Below, in pieces: positions 46,879-58,852 of a DNA stretch of 64,000 bases. The position numbers and the translations under genes were made by a program. The notes beneath the pieces are model-generated. The model worked only from the letters and a program-made list of their open reading frames with translations. It was not told the origin of the DNA and made no database searches. The first letter of the stretch is position 1, and every line of letters begins with the position of its first letter. Source of the stretch: Clavelina lepadiformis (taxonomy: Eukaryota; Chordata; Ascidiacea; Aplousobranchia; Clavelinidae); assembly GCF_947623445.1 (NCBI RefSeq), contig NC_135248.1:11851820-11915819 (forward strand), given 5' to 3'.

Positions 46879-47749
46879 ATGTCTGAACACAGTTGGGATG
46901 AAACAACGGACTGGAAACCACCCAATGAAGCTGAACTTAAAGTTCTTGAAGCACGCCATGAAAGAAATAACCTTATTAGCAAATTGATGGGTGCATATAT
47001 GCTGAAAGGTAACACATGATAACTTTATCAGAATGAATTAATTTACTTTAGTTTTGTTGTGTCTTTCTGTAGTATTTTTTTTTCTTTCCTATGTATTTCA
47101 CTCACAACGGATTTACTCTTTTATTAAACTAGGTATTTCACTGTATTTTCGCAGGCTACAGAATGCTGGACAGGCTGTGCCCAGTTTGCAATACAATTCT
47201 CCTCCAGGATCGAAACATTCAAGACTATTGTGTAGCTTGCCAAGAAATTGAATCCGAAACTTCCAAGGATGACCCAGCAACGAGTGCGGAAGCAGCCGCA
47301 GCCGCTATAAAGGAGCAAAACGAAAGAAAAAATCCTGCTCCTGTCAATGATTTTGTGGTTAAAATCGAACCCGAAATAACCACAGGTTTGAGATGTACTT
47401 TTAACACTAAGCATCATATTGTTTTGTAAACTGTTGTTTGACCTTACTTTATCCAAGCATTTACTTTTTTGTAGCGGATGCAGAAAATACTGAACTGACG
47501 ACTGACCCTTTACTCGAAGAAACGCATGAAACTGAAGCAAGTCACGCCCCTCTGTGCACTGAAACAGCTTCGAAAGACTACAATCCAGACACTGAACAGC
47601 TTTTTAACGCTTATCTTCAAATCAAATCTCGTGTAAGTCGCTTCTCAAGCAAGCTTGCTGATACAGACTCCGCAGAAGACGCAATTAAACTTTGTAACGC
47701 TATTAAGGCATGCACGGAAGCTGCTATTGCCATCAAAAAACTTTTCTGA
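46879..47749 (+). CDS. ZNRD2: ZNRD2 (SSSCA1) zinc-ribbon protein
   Basis: Three exons (46879-47008, 47155-47385, 47475-47749) join in phase to 211 aa. The N-terminus has the family pattern W..P...E.KVLEARHERNNLISKLMGAYMLKGYRML. A zinc ribbon follows, CPVC-x(15)-YCVAC, with IQDYCVACQE very like vertebrate ZNRD2 (Sjogren syndrome/scleroderma autoantigen 1, p27). A variable Ala/Glu-rich middle and a C-terminal helix (AIKLCNAIKACTEAAIAIKKLF) match the family ending. Length is close to the human protein (about 200 aa). The precise cellular role of this small autoantigen is not well defined. The ATG at 46879 is the first in frame after the putative acceptor. Confidence 0.92.
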
Positions 47750-48575
47750 TGGAAATGGGTGAGGGCACACTTACTCACAAGTGGTGTCTGGCAGTGTCAG
47801 CAATCATTTACGCGAATGAAACAGCCAAGATATTTTTGTGGAGAACACTTAACTTCCATAAGGCAACGCGCCATAAATGTTACACAATGCAAGGAAATTC
47901 TATTAACCAACAATGTGGTGCGTGTGAACAAAATCAGATCTACCTAGACCTAAATCATGCGCCAGAATCGTGAACTACGAGACTGTAGAAATCAGAGTTT
48001 TAAACGGACCTTACATTGCTAACCCCAACCCGAGAATTTATCTCAAGTGGGAATTGCTGCTATAACTTATTGATAAATAAACCAAAATAATCTTTAAGCT
48101 GCGCTTTGCTCTCTGTGGGAGGTTTTCAAGCAAAAAGTTAAATTGAGACTGGGCATGAATATAAATTAAGTTCCGATATTTTTTCCAACGCAAGCCCGAA
48201 CCCGACTTATATACGACTCGTGTAGAATTTAAGGTGAGTGTGAGAATGTCTTTGAAATACACAGTCGAAATGTATCTTTGTACGACGAATCAACAAACGC
48301 TCCACCGTACGTTTCATAATTTTATTGCAACAAAAATTACAGTGAAGATAATGAACATTGTCTATGATTGCACTGAAATGGGTGACAAGTCTCAGTACGT
48401 TGCATTCTTCCAAACAAACCAGATGACAACCGTAACCATTGCCGCGATCCCCGCAACCAAACAACAAGTCCACGTTTGACCTGTAAAAATTACCTTTGTT
48501 TTAGATCGCATGCAAACTGCTATTTCAGTATTTCACCACAACAATCATACCTGGTGAAGTTTCTGTCCGCGCAGG
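47750..48575. other. Convergent intergenic region ZNRD2 / ZP gene
   Basis: The two genes point toward each other. AATAAA on the plus strand at 48076-48081 can serve ZNRD2, and on the minus strand at 48326-48321 can serve the ZP gene. The open frames here show no domain. Confidence 0.5.
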
Positions 48576-50353
48576 TCAGGAGGAAAGTGGCGAGTTCACG
48601 ATGTCGTTATGGCTGGGAGGTACCACGGAAAACCTGGTGCCCTGTTTCCCGTCGATCAGGAGAATGGGCCCCAGCACATTTACTTCTTCCTCGTAGGCAT
48701 GACTGGAAGTCTCCGATTGGGATGGGCAGCGATTTACAGAAGGTCTGTTGGCACAAACCTATAGGAAAGCAACTCGTGGTTCTACCAGCTTTCAAATGTT
48801 GCCAACACTGTAACAAGTAGCCTATGGTTATGTTTAATATCACACGTACGTCTGTAAACTCAGCTTCACAGAGTGTCACTCTGGTATGAATGAAAAAGGG
48901 GCAGTCCAAGATCTTCAGAATCGGGTACGAGACACAGGCAAGGTTGGAAGTCGCTGCATCATCGGACGATATGTCCAGAACAAACTCCGATTGAGTTGGG
49001 CATCTGGTAACGTTCATGAACACATTGGAGAAATAAGCTTTTTTAGTAAACAATTGTAAATGCGTTAAACCAATGCTGAACCACTTACCCGTCTTTAACG
49101 ATAGCAATAACCCTTGATTGGTCAGGCTTGTCGCGGCACGAGAGAAACATTTCATTGACGGAAAGCAAGAAAGTTGAATGGCCTTCCGTTTTCTGAAAAC
49201 AAAAACAAATTACATTCTCGGTTAAAAAAGTTATCTCGAAAATCTTTGACTTACGTTTCTTTTCGAGGTGCTGATTTGGAAGTGAATTGTCTCTCGGACT
49301 GTGAAAACAACCCCATTGTCTTCGACTCTGTACCTTACCGGACAGGTCGGTGGGCAAATGATAGCTTTACAGAGCTGGAAATTGACCTTAAAGCTTTCTT
49401 TTCGCAAAACCATGAACTCTGGTCGGGGTCGAACTCTGTATAGAACAGGAATAATCAGGCAATAGGCTTAGTTATAAAAAACATACCGAAATCTTGTTGC
49501 AGACAAATCGGTCGTACGTTGGTTTGTAAGAGATCATCATGAAGTGGTCCTTATTGTAGCGACATTCAAAACTGAATAAGAGGAGTGGCATAGTGAGCAA
49601 GCTACCGATGATGTGTCTGTCGATCCAAAGATTATTGCGGAAGACAATGTAATCGTCGGCATGGCTGAAGACCGCTGTTCCACAAGCGGTAAATGGAAGG
49701 TCAATGGACAGATGATGATGATTGCCTTGAAGCCGAGCTGTGAAGAGGTTAAAGGCAATGAAAGCAATTGCGTCTAAACAAGCTCTGCAATAAGCTTGCC
49801 CACATTACCTTTGCAACGCTGTTCATCGTATGATTGTGATGTTGGGGAAACGAAGATATAACTATTCCCTATGCCTTGGTCGTACTCATCATATAACTCT
49901 TCGGCGACGGCTACCTGTATTTCGGTAGACTCACAAAGAATATCTGGTGCAGCTGAAATATATAATACTCTCTATCTTAGTCCGTTTTTGCTTTGACACA
50001 AGCTATCTAGTCACTCACGTATGTTGCAGTATTTGCCAATATATCCTTCCTCGCTTGCACAATACCATCCATTTTCATGTATGCTTGACTTCACGCATTT
50101 GCAGTCTCCCAGACAAGGATAAAGATGGCAAAGATTTTCATCGGGGTTTAGAATCTGAGGTTTGATTGACAAAGTCTCTTGGCACAGATTTCCGTAATAT
50201 CCCAGTTGAAAAAGTAAAAGCCTAAAACACATATTGAGATAATTGAGATTAGTCTTTTTATCATACCCTGTTACAATGTCGTGCAATATTCTTATATAGG
50301 CCTATACAACTTTTGGTTTGGCCTTACCATTGTAAAATCCTCGTCAAGTCCAT
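48576..50353 (-). CDS. Secreted EGF + ZP-domain protein
   Basis: Eight exons on the minus strand join in phase to 408 aa: 50353-50328, 50221-50019, 49952-49809, 49737-49487, 49416-49255, 49192-49089, 49003-48850 and 48758-48576 (stop). The start MDLTRILQWLLLFQLGYYG looks like a signal peptide that is split by intron 1. An EGF-like module follows (six cysteines, CHLYPC..CKC..GWYC..KYC, about residues 40-75). The ZP-N half has ILCESTEIQVAV, TACGTAV, YIVFRNNLW and FSFECRYN. The ZP-C half has SVNEMFLSC, KDGCP, FFIHTRVTLC and a closing RCP. ZP domains polymerise into extracellular matrices such as egg coats. No transmembrane helix or GPI tail is visible after the ZP domain. The acceptor of exon 5 is the second of two adjacent AGs, chosen for phase. 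An egg-coat role is inference. Confidence 0.85.
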
Positions 50354-53300
50354 GGCAACAGAAAATGACTGACTTGCAAAGGAAAAAGACTCCAAGAAAC
50401 AGAACAGAACTTAAACTTTTCTAGAAACAGAACAAAATCACGCAACAACAAATCACAAATCAACAAGTGATACAATTCGTTGCAAAATGTTTGACTGCAG
50501 AACTATATCGTCCAGTGTAAGCTACTGTAATTAATCAAAAAAATTAAAACGCGATATTGCTGGTTTAGGATTTAAACATAGGCTACATCTGAAAATGCAA
50601 ACAAATGTGTGGATTTTCAAAATTCAGAAGCAATTAACAATTCTCCATTTTGCTTTCCTCAGATATGATATGATCGACACGTTTTCGTGTTCTCAAATTA
50701 AATCAGGCCCAATGCAACCGTAGTTTAAAACAACCGGACATTAAAATTTGGTTTAAGCGGACGTCTTACGAAGCGACTCTCTCTAGATCAGCCTGACTTC
50801 ATGTCAAATTAGCTGTTCAAATCGGAAGATGCGTCTTCAATAAAGTTAAGCTCATCTGGCAGGCTTAAATTAAGAGAGCGTTGTTTCTAACTGCTAAACT
50901 TTTCTGTTCGGCTGTCGGCTGTTATCAGTTGCTGGGATATTGGATTCTTTATTCCGCAGACGTAGAAACTGGGCCTACGTTCGGAAACACAGAGATTCGT
51001 TTTCTCAAATCTTTGCCAAGACTTGACGATGATATGAATCTCTGAGTGTGCTCTTAAATCAATTTTCGACCTTTTTCCTCTGCAGCGTTGCGTCTTTGTA
51101 ATGGAAATAGTGCATGCACTATTACACAGACGCTAAATACTCCACGCGAAAACAGATTTTGGAGACACATCTCACGGCAACGTCTATGCTTTAACATCTT
51201 TAACAGTCATTGTACTGTGATCGTATTTATAAGCCCGGCCAACAAAGAAATAATGGATGCAACAGAAAAAAGTGACACTAATTGTACAATGCACTGCGCG
51301 CCAAAACAGCAAAATCGGTTTAGTAAAACTGCTTAGTCAATTCCGACAGTTTTCCAGCTGTTATCATCCCAAACATTCGGTGCAGCTCTCGCCAACCAAC
51401 AAAGACAATAACGTAGGTCCCCCCGGTGGAGATGATTACAACTCAAATCATGCGTGCGTAATATCACAGTTGGTGTGCAAAAAGTTAATTAATGGTTGCA
51501 CCACACCCGTCAGCCCTCATTGTCTAATGTACTGTGTCTTTATTCAGTTCATGCATTGTCATCGTTTTTCGTGAAGTCTGTTTTGAAGCTCATTGTTCTT
51601 TGTAAACGATGCAACCTTTTTTCATTTCTTGCCAACACAACAGGACAGGGGTGGACAAAACAACATTTACCCTGTCTTCAGTTAACAATACAGTATATAC
51701 AAGTCATAAACAAAATAATTCTTTAGCCTTTGATATAGTGATTGACCTAATTCCAATTCTAAATTTATACTAATTCTTTAAAAACTGTTGTCTTATTCGA
51801 CCAAATTGTTTGCTGTAAATCGTAACTTATATGCATGTGCGGGACCACATTCATAAACTCTACATTCGCTCTATACTAGCAAGCCAAATCGTTTAGGAAA
51901 ATTCTTACTTATGTAGTCAATACATAAACCAAGCTGGTTACGAACTACGCAGTTCCTGTTAAAAATTGTGGTGCTAATGTGAATCGATCTTAGTTATAGA
52001 AGCAACATTTTGCATCAAGCAGCAGATTCTTTTCCTTTAAATTTTCACGCAATTACCGGACGATCACTCGGTGTCGTCAAAGAGCTTTCATTAGCCACTG
52101 TCTTCCTCCATCCCAACAACAGAAAAAGCGGAAACCTAAAACGTGGAAATTCTCATTAATTTCTGCTCATATGGTCAAATGGTAAAAAACAGAAAACATA
52201 GAAAAAAGCAAAGCATTTCTTAAATCGCTTGCTTTCACCAGCGTAGAATCACCACAAACCTGATGAAATCCACAGCAATGGAAAAGTATAGCTCAGCGCT
52301 GAAAGCAACAAAATGGTTTCCCAGATTCACTTGAACTGGAGTGAGATCAACTGAATGAAGCACGAGGACAACAATTTAAAGATGTGCTGCTATCCATATG
52401 AGGTTTTTATCTGTTAACTATGATGGTTTAAGTACATTTACTTGCTCGTTAACCCTATTCTAACTAGGCTTGGCTTCTCCCGCACACTGTCATAGCAAAA
52501 CGTGGCGTACAGTTGCATTGTTTGCTGTAGAAACTTGAAATTTGGTGACTTTTCCTAAAAAATGTTCAGCTATCTGTCTATGTTTGTTTGATAAAGTTGG
52601 ATTTTGTAATTTTTAAGATATTGCGATATTTTCATAATTTTCCTCTGCTTTGCTCTGCTCTCCGCATTGAAGCGTATTACTCATTTACGCACCAATAACT
52701 CGACTAACTATTCTCTTGCGTTCTCTTCTCGCGGTCAGCTGATTTTCTGCACAGCGGGGACGCGGCGTAACAAGAAGAATTTCTAGAAATGTGTCACTTT
52801 TAGAAATACTTAATTTACACTAAATTCACTTTCTTTAGTTTTACAATTATGATGTATACAGGAAGCCAGATGATTTTTCTACTAACCTGTCAAAATCCGA
52901 TCAGTTTACGACGTATAGTTTTCTAGTAATTAACGATTGAAAATGTGTGTGCGGGGTCGGCCACACCTAGTTTTTTAGTAAACTCGCGAGCCTGGTTAGG
53001 ATAGGGGTAAAGCGCTGGTTACTTCTGTCGTTAGATTTAACTGCTGCACAAAATAATCGGAAACAATCGGCTCTTTTTAGTAAAATTTAGTGAGAAAACG
53101 TGTTGTGTAAAAGTTTGGTAAAAAATGGACAAACAATTCTACTGTAACTGTTAACATGGACTAACACAGTCATTGTATTCAAGGATGTGAAAGCACAACG
53201 AGAACCTGAATCATCATTACTTTGCAACGTGGGACCGACGGAAGTGATAGTGGACTGGGCCATGAAAAAGAATGAACTGCGTGAGAATTAAAAATATCCG

Positions 53301-53406
53301 AAGCTTTACAAGTACCGAGAAAGCTGGTTTTAACATCAGTACGCTCAGACATCGGTAGTTGTTAGTCGACGTTTTAAGCGGCAGTGGAGTAGTTTTTGCC
53401 AGTCAT
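50354..53406. other. Divergent intergenic region between ZP and astacin-like genes
   Basis: About 3 kb separate two genes that point away from each other, so both promoters must lie here. I see no convincing TATA box or third gene. Open frames of 76-105 codons at 51088-51726 have no domain. Confidence 0.5.
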
Positions 53407-56400
53407 ATGAAAGCGATGGGGAGATTCACACTTACTGCGGTTTTGTTTTCAGGATTGATCTTAACTGGTGAGATTTTAGTTAACATTATAATCGGACATT
53501 AACTTATTACAATTCAACAAATACTATATCGTCTAATTTGTTCGTCTGAAAATTGATCTTGAATGTCATAAACTGTTTTACCTTTTAATCACAAGTTTTT
53601 CGACGATTCTATTCAATTCAATTCCCAAAAATACTAAAAAAACATGTCGGTTCGATTCAACCAAAGTGCAGTGATAAACTGATTATGTTCATTACCGCAG
53701 TAATGGCATCGTGTCCAGAACTAGCAGAGAAATGTAACTCGTGCAAGTATGGAAATGTACTCGATGAAGACAAATGTCCAACCTGTGAATGCATGACTAC
53801 AGATGAGATACCCTGGGGGTCGCTCAAGCTGACCAGTGAGTTAACACTCACTTTAATTTTTATAGATTTGTTTGATTCGTTTTTTGTGTTGGTCAATTAA
53901 ATAATTTGTTGTTTTAACAGTCTATTCTCAATATCGTCATTTTAATTTTGAAAATAATTCTTCGAAATACTGCTGCTGCTGTTTTTTCTTAACGGCCCAT
54001 CAAAGAAGTTAATTTAACTTATTAGTTAAGTTATTTATTTATTTATAACTTATCAGTAATATTTACATTAATAAATCAAAACATGCTAAATCCTTTCTTG
54101 TTTACCATCAGGCGACCAAGCAGACATGCTAGAAAGTCTGGTTGTTGACGATAATGATCCTGATGACGATGATGATCCTGTGGATGCAGCTGATGGTGAT
54201 AAGACAAACGAAGCCCAAAGAGCGGTTTATCTCAGCTCTGCAAAGAAAAGATGGAACAACGATAAACAGGATGACGGTTTCTATCGCGTGCCTTATATTT
54301 TCGGTGATGACTTGGGTGAGTTTTAAAATCGCGCAAACGTTTTTTTGTCTTCCGACTTTTTAACGTAAACATTATAATCCTACTTGTGACTTTTATAAAA
54401 TTTCAGGCAATTTATAAAAGTAATGGATAGTATATTGACCATAAAACACAAGGTAAAGAAAGAAATGTATACAAATGTTACTTTTTAACATATACAGACT
54501 TCAAACTTATTTAAACGTTAACGTTTAACACGTTTTTTTTTAAAGAAAATTATCCTAGACACCGAGAGCTGATTCAGAAAGCAATATCAGCCATTTACTC
54601 CCAAACCTGCATTTCGTTCCAGCCAGCAGAGGTGGGAGACAGGAGCATTATAAAGTTTGTAAAGGATGGCGGATGCGGATCGTTTATCGGACGCAGAGGG
54701 AATAAGATCAGAGAGGTAAAATGCATGAGAGCGCGTGTTTCATGTTTTTCTTCAAATTTGTAGCCGTCTTTTTTGATAAATTTTTCGTTAAAAATGAATG
54801 TAATAGGCTACTAATAGTTTTTAACTTAAGCTACTTACCAGACTGAAAGTTTCCAGAAAAAAACTTTTTACTGTTTGCTTTGTTTTAACCACGAAACTAA
54901 ACTACAATTACAGCAATACAAAACTTTAAGCTGAAAAAGTCAAATTTGTAAACACGGTCACTTTCCGTTTTGATTAGACTGTTGAGATAACAAAATATCA
55001 AAACGTAGTCCTAGATGCGTTATGACAAAATGCTTGCTCTGGTAGATCACAGGTTGCTCAACCGTCGGCAACTTCCTTCGTGAACTTATGCACGCGCTTG
55101 GCGTTTGGAAGGAAACGAGCCGTCCGGATCGGGGAAACTACGTGAAAATTTTTAAGAAGAATATGAAATACGGTAAATCATAAATTTATAACTTGAAGTG
55201 ATGAAATACAGCTTATCACGTCAATCCATTTAGTGGTAATACTGTTGTTAGCAATGTTTGTAAAACTAGAAGATTAAGTGTTAATGGTTTTCGTTCTATG
55301 TCGTTTTGCCAGTCCGTTTATGGCAATATTGTAACAAAATCTTATTACAGACAAACATGCTCTATTTAATCGCTTAAAGAGCAGTGTCTGGGATGACCTT
55401 GGAATCGCTTACGACACTTCATCTGTTACTAATTACGGAGGCTACGCGTTTACCTACAGTGGTAGACCAACAATCATAGACAGGTAAAGTACCCACTCGA
55501 CAAACCACTGGTAGCCTAACAATCGTAGCTTAACATAACAAAAGAACATAGCTTAACAAAGCCAGATTTAAAAAAAAAACATTTTCTCTGCTCATAGTTG
55601 TATAGTCGTAGCTAAAAGGAGATTATTAACAAAACAGTCAAAATACAGTTAAGCTTAAACTTTATGCTTTGTAATATAGTAAATCAATTTTTTTCAGATC
55701 TACCGACCAACCCTTAGTGCGGAATAGATGGGCACTATCGAAGGGTGACCTTCAACAGCTGAGAGCCATGTACGAGTGCAGAGATCTTCGCGGAATCAAC
55801 GAGACCACCACGTGCTACAGCGTGTATGACTACGGTCTGAGTTACCGTGGTCAGGTCAATTTAACAAGAAGTGGACTAACCTGTGAAAATTGGGACTCAC
55901 AGTCGCCCCATAAGCATGCTAAGTAAGACGGTTTTCAGGCAATTGGAATGTTTTAATTAAATCAGTTATCGAAAAAGGGGTCTTCCCTTAACCGGTATCA
56001 CGTTTCAGGACTAGCAGCCTCCTGACTGCTTCTGGCTTGGATTACAATTATTGTAGGAATCCCGACATGAAAGACGGTCCCTGGTGCTACACCACAGATT
56101 CAACTGTTGTGTGGGAATACTGCAACGTCACAGAATGCATTGACGACGGTAAGCTGACGCCGACGACATTTAAAGTTGTATTTTATGAATTTCAACGCAT
56201 AGCAGAACTTCTCATGGGCGATGATGTCATTTTCTCTCATTTTGCAGACGAGATAGCTGACGAACCGGAAGAGTTAGAGAGCGAGCGCGGATTTTGGGCG
56301 CCTTGGTCCAATTACTCGGATTGCAGTGCGAGTTGCGGAATTGGTTACAAATATAGGTAATTTTTGTCTCGTTTCAACCTGGTTTTTACAAAGAAAAAAT

Positions 56401-58720
56401 ATCCGATATTTGATTTCTATTGTACGCAGCACGAGGCGCTGCATTGGAAATCGGACCAATTGCGAAGGGAAGTACTGGCGCTACAAGGAATGCTCCGTGG
56501 AAAATTGTACCGGTAAGTGGAAGGCAGATGTATTATTATTCGAGCTAGATTTCTCCAACCTGCAAACTACATGCTAAACCTGATTGACATTTTAAATTAA
56601 ACTCACGAATTAAAACGACGCAGTTTTGTGATTGCGATTTTTTCACTTTTTCTGTTACTTTATAATTTTTACTCTTAAAGTAGTCTTTAAGCAATCATAA
56701 ACAATGATTTAACAAGCCGTTGACTTCTTTAAAAAAAAGTTGGCTTTTAACAGACGTGTCCACCTGGGAAGCGTGGGAAAGTTGGGGAGCGTGTGACGTG
56801 GAATGCGGAAACGGTACGAGGATACGGACACGTGATTGCGACGGCTACCTTGGCTACGGTTTCTGTATCGGTAACTCGACGGAAGAAGAAAGTTGTTACG
56901 AACGTTCCTGTCCGGTTTGTAAGTAATATACTTTCACGTTTGCATTATTACTGTATGTATTGTTCACGATCAGAAAGGATTGCTTTCTGTTTCACAGACG
57001 AAGGGGGCGAGTGTTACTCCAGTGAGAACGGCTTGGATAGCTACAGGGGAAACATATCTGTCACCTCGGATGGAACTGCCTGCATCCTTTGGGAAAACTC
57101 AAACTTGTAAAAGAACTTATGTTGTGTTTGAGATAGATTTATCGATAGCATTTATAACATAACAGATAACATTTATCGGGTCATTAATATTCTTTGATTC
57201 TTCTATCTCTTTAACTTATTCTATTTTCAATTACAGAAATCCCAACGATTACCCCACGAGAAACCTAATCGAAAATTTTTGTCGCAACCCTAAAGACAAA
57301 GACTGGGGTCCCTACTGCTTTATCGCGAAAAAATCGAAGATGGAATGCAGCTTGCCAGCCTGCGAAGAAGGTACGTCCTCGTCCTATTGCTGGCGTTTGA
57401 GATGCATTTTGTTGACGCTGCCCTGATTTACAGACGCTTCCTGGGGCAATTGGGGTAACTGGTCAGCCTGTTCTGAGTCCTGTGGCGTGGGAGTCGAGGT
57501 ACGAACAAGGGCATGCATTAACGGTACCTATGGCCGCGGAACATGCGTTGGTGACATTGTGGAATACCGGACTTGCAACACGTCGTGCGATGACGACAGT
57601 TTCCCAGTTTCTCGTACGTATATATGGTGTTTACTGATAGCTTGTCACTGCTTTTGAAAAGTTGCCCGTTTTAAACCGAATATTTGTCGATTCAATGCTG
57701 AAAGGAAAGAAAATAGTACTTTAAGTTGTCCGGTTTGATTCTGCTGACGCTATGCAGTCTACGTTCCAAAACAATTTTGGTTTCTTCATTATTAAGATAC
57801 CCAAAACTTTTCCAAGTCTGCACTGCTTTTTCATTCAGTTTTTACTCTACTGTAAAAGGTATTACCGTGTCCAGTAATCTATGCCTAAGCTCAAATCTGT
57901 TTGGTAATCTTGTTCTAATGTTTATTTTTAATCCAATATAGTTTGAAACAACTTTTTGCAAATCTTTTTTCTTAACCCAACTGCAAATCTTTGACAGACG
58001 GCTGCGTGATCTGGTTGTAGTAAAAACTACCTTGCTTTTTACAGTATAAGTTAGTTTACCCTTTAACATTTTTGCTGCAAAGTCGCAGATGTGAACACAA
58101 ACTAAATCCCACTCTATTGACAGGGATGCATTTTGATATTAGCGCGCACTGTAGACAAATTAAACGTCTCATTTGTCTTGTTTCAGTTGAGAGACCAGAG
58201 ACCCGGCCAGCTATGACCACAACCACCCCAAGCACCCTGGACTGCGTGGATATATACAACCCCAGGAGCTATCGGGGTATGACCCACGAGACTGTGTCTG
58301 GGTATGAATGCCAGTACTGGGACTCGCAGTACCCCTGGCCCCACAACTACACGTGAGTGGCCGATTCGAAACGTTGACGTCACAGCCACGTTTTCATGCA
58401 GTGACGTTACTGTGACGTCACACATTTTTCTTGCGATTAAATTTTTTGTATCTTGTCCTTGTAAGTTAGTGACCGAAAAATAGGAAAGTGCGCTTGTTTA
58501 TTTGGCGTTTTTTTATTTTTTTTTGATTGTTTTGATTATTTACTAACTTATTCTTTTGTGTAACATCAGGGATCACAAATTCATTGCCAAGAAAGGCCTG
58601 CATGAGAACTTTTGTCGAGCACCGGAAGAAAACGACATATTCCCATGGTGCTTTGCGATGACGTACCTTCCGACCAAGATGAAGGAATATTGCATCATAG
58701 ACATATGCCCCTACAATTAA
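53407..58720 (+). CDS. Secreted antistasin-like / inactive astacin / kringle / TSP1 mosaic protein
   Basis: Sixteen exons join in phase to 763 aa: 53407-53467, 53701-53835, 54112-54315, 54546-54715, 55046-55172, 55351-55483, 55698-55922, 56009-56148, 56248-56356, 56430-56512, 56754-56918, 56998-57106, 57237-57370, 57434-57613, 58187-58352, 58570-58720. In order: signal peptide (1-20); antistasin-like module ([19 protein letters not shown], about 25-52); Asp-rich spacer; astacin fold (about 122-304, starting [12 protein letters not shown]); kringle 1 (316-395); TSP1 (about 414-462); TSP1 (about 463-517); kringle 2 (about 520-598); TSP1 (about 599-655); Thr/Pro linker; kringle 3 (about 678-762). 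In astacins the zinc site reads HExxHxxGxxHE and the Met-turn SxMHY; here they read [12 protein letters not shown] (202-213) and SVTNY (257-261), so two of three zinc histidines and the Met-turn methionine are gone. Catalysis is therefore unlikely; a binding or scaffold role outside the cell is inferred. Confidence 0.9.
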
Positions 58721-58846
58721 ATCAAGCGGTAAACATTATTTACCGATCTCCCGTAGACGAACGATTTCTCCGACAACTTTTGTTCTTTTGTTCCCTATCT
58801 TTGCTCCAATGGTGCTTGATATTGTGACCTCTTGGTTTTTATTTTG

Positions 58847-58852
58847 AATAAA
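58847..58852 (+). terminator. AATAAA polyadenylation signal of the mosaic gene
   Basis: An AATAAA lies about 126 bp after the stop codon at 58718-58720. Confidence 0.55.

Noticed and set aside
49174..49443. 89-codon plus-strand open frame
   Set aside because: It is antisense to exon 5 of the ZP gene, whose frame and splice sites are supported.
51088..51726. Open frames of 76-105 codons between the ZP and pseudo-astacin genes
   Set aside because: No domains, low-complexity composition and no credible splice context.
52985..53045. Possible tRNA-like stretch (ggttaggataggggtaaagc)
   Set aside because: I could not fold a full cloverleaf with an acceptor stem and anticodon arm.
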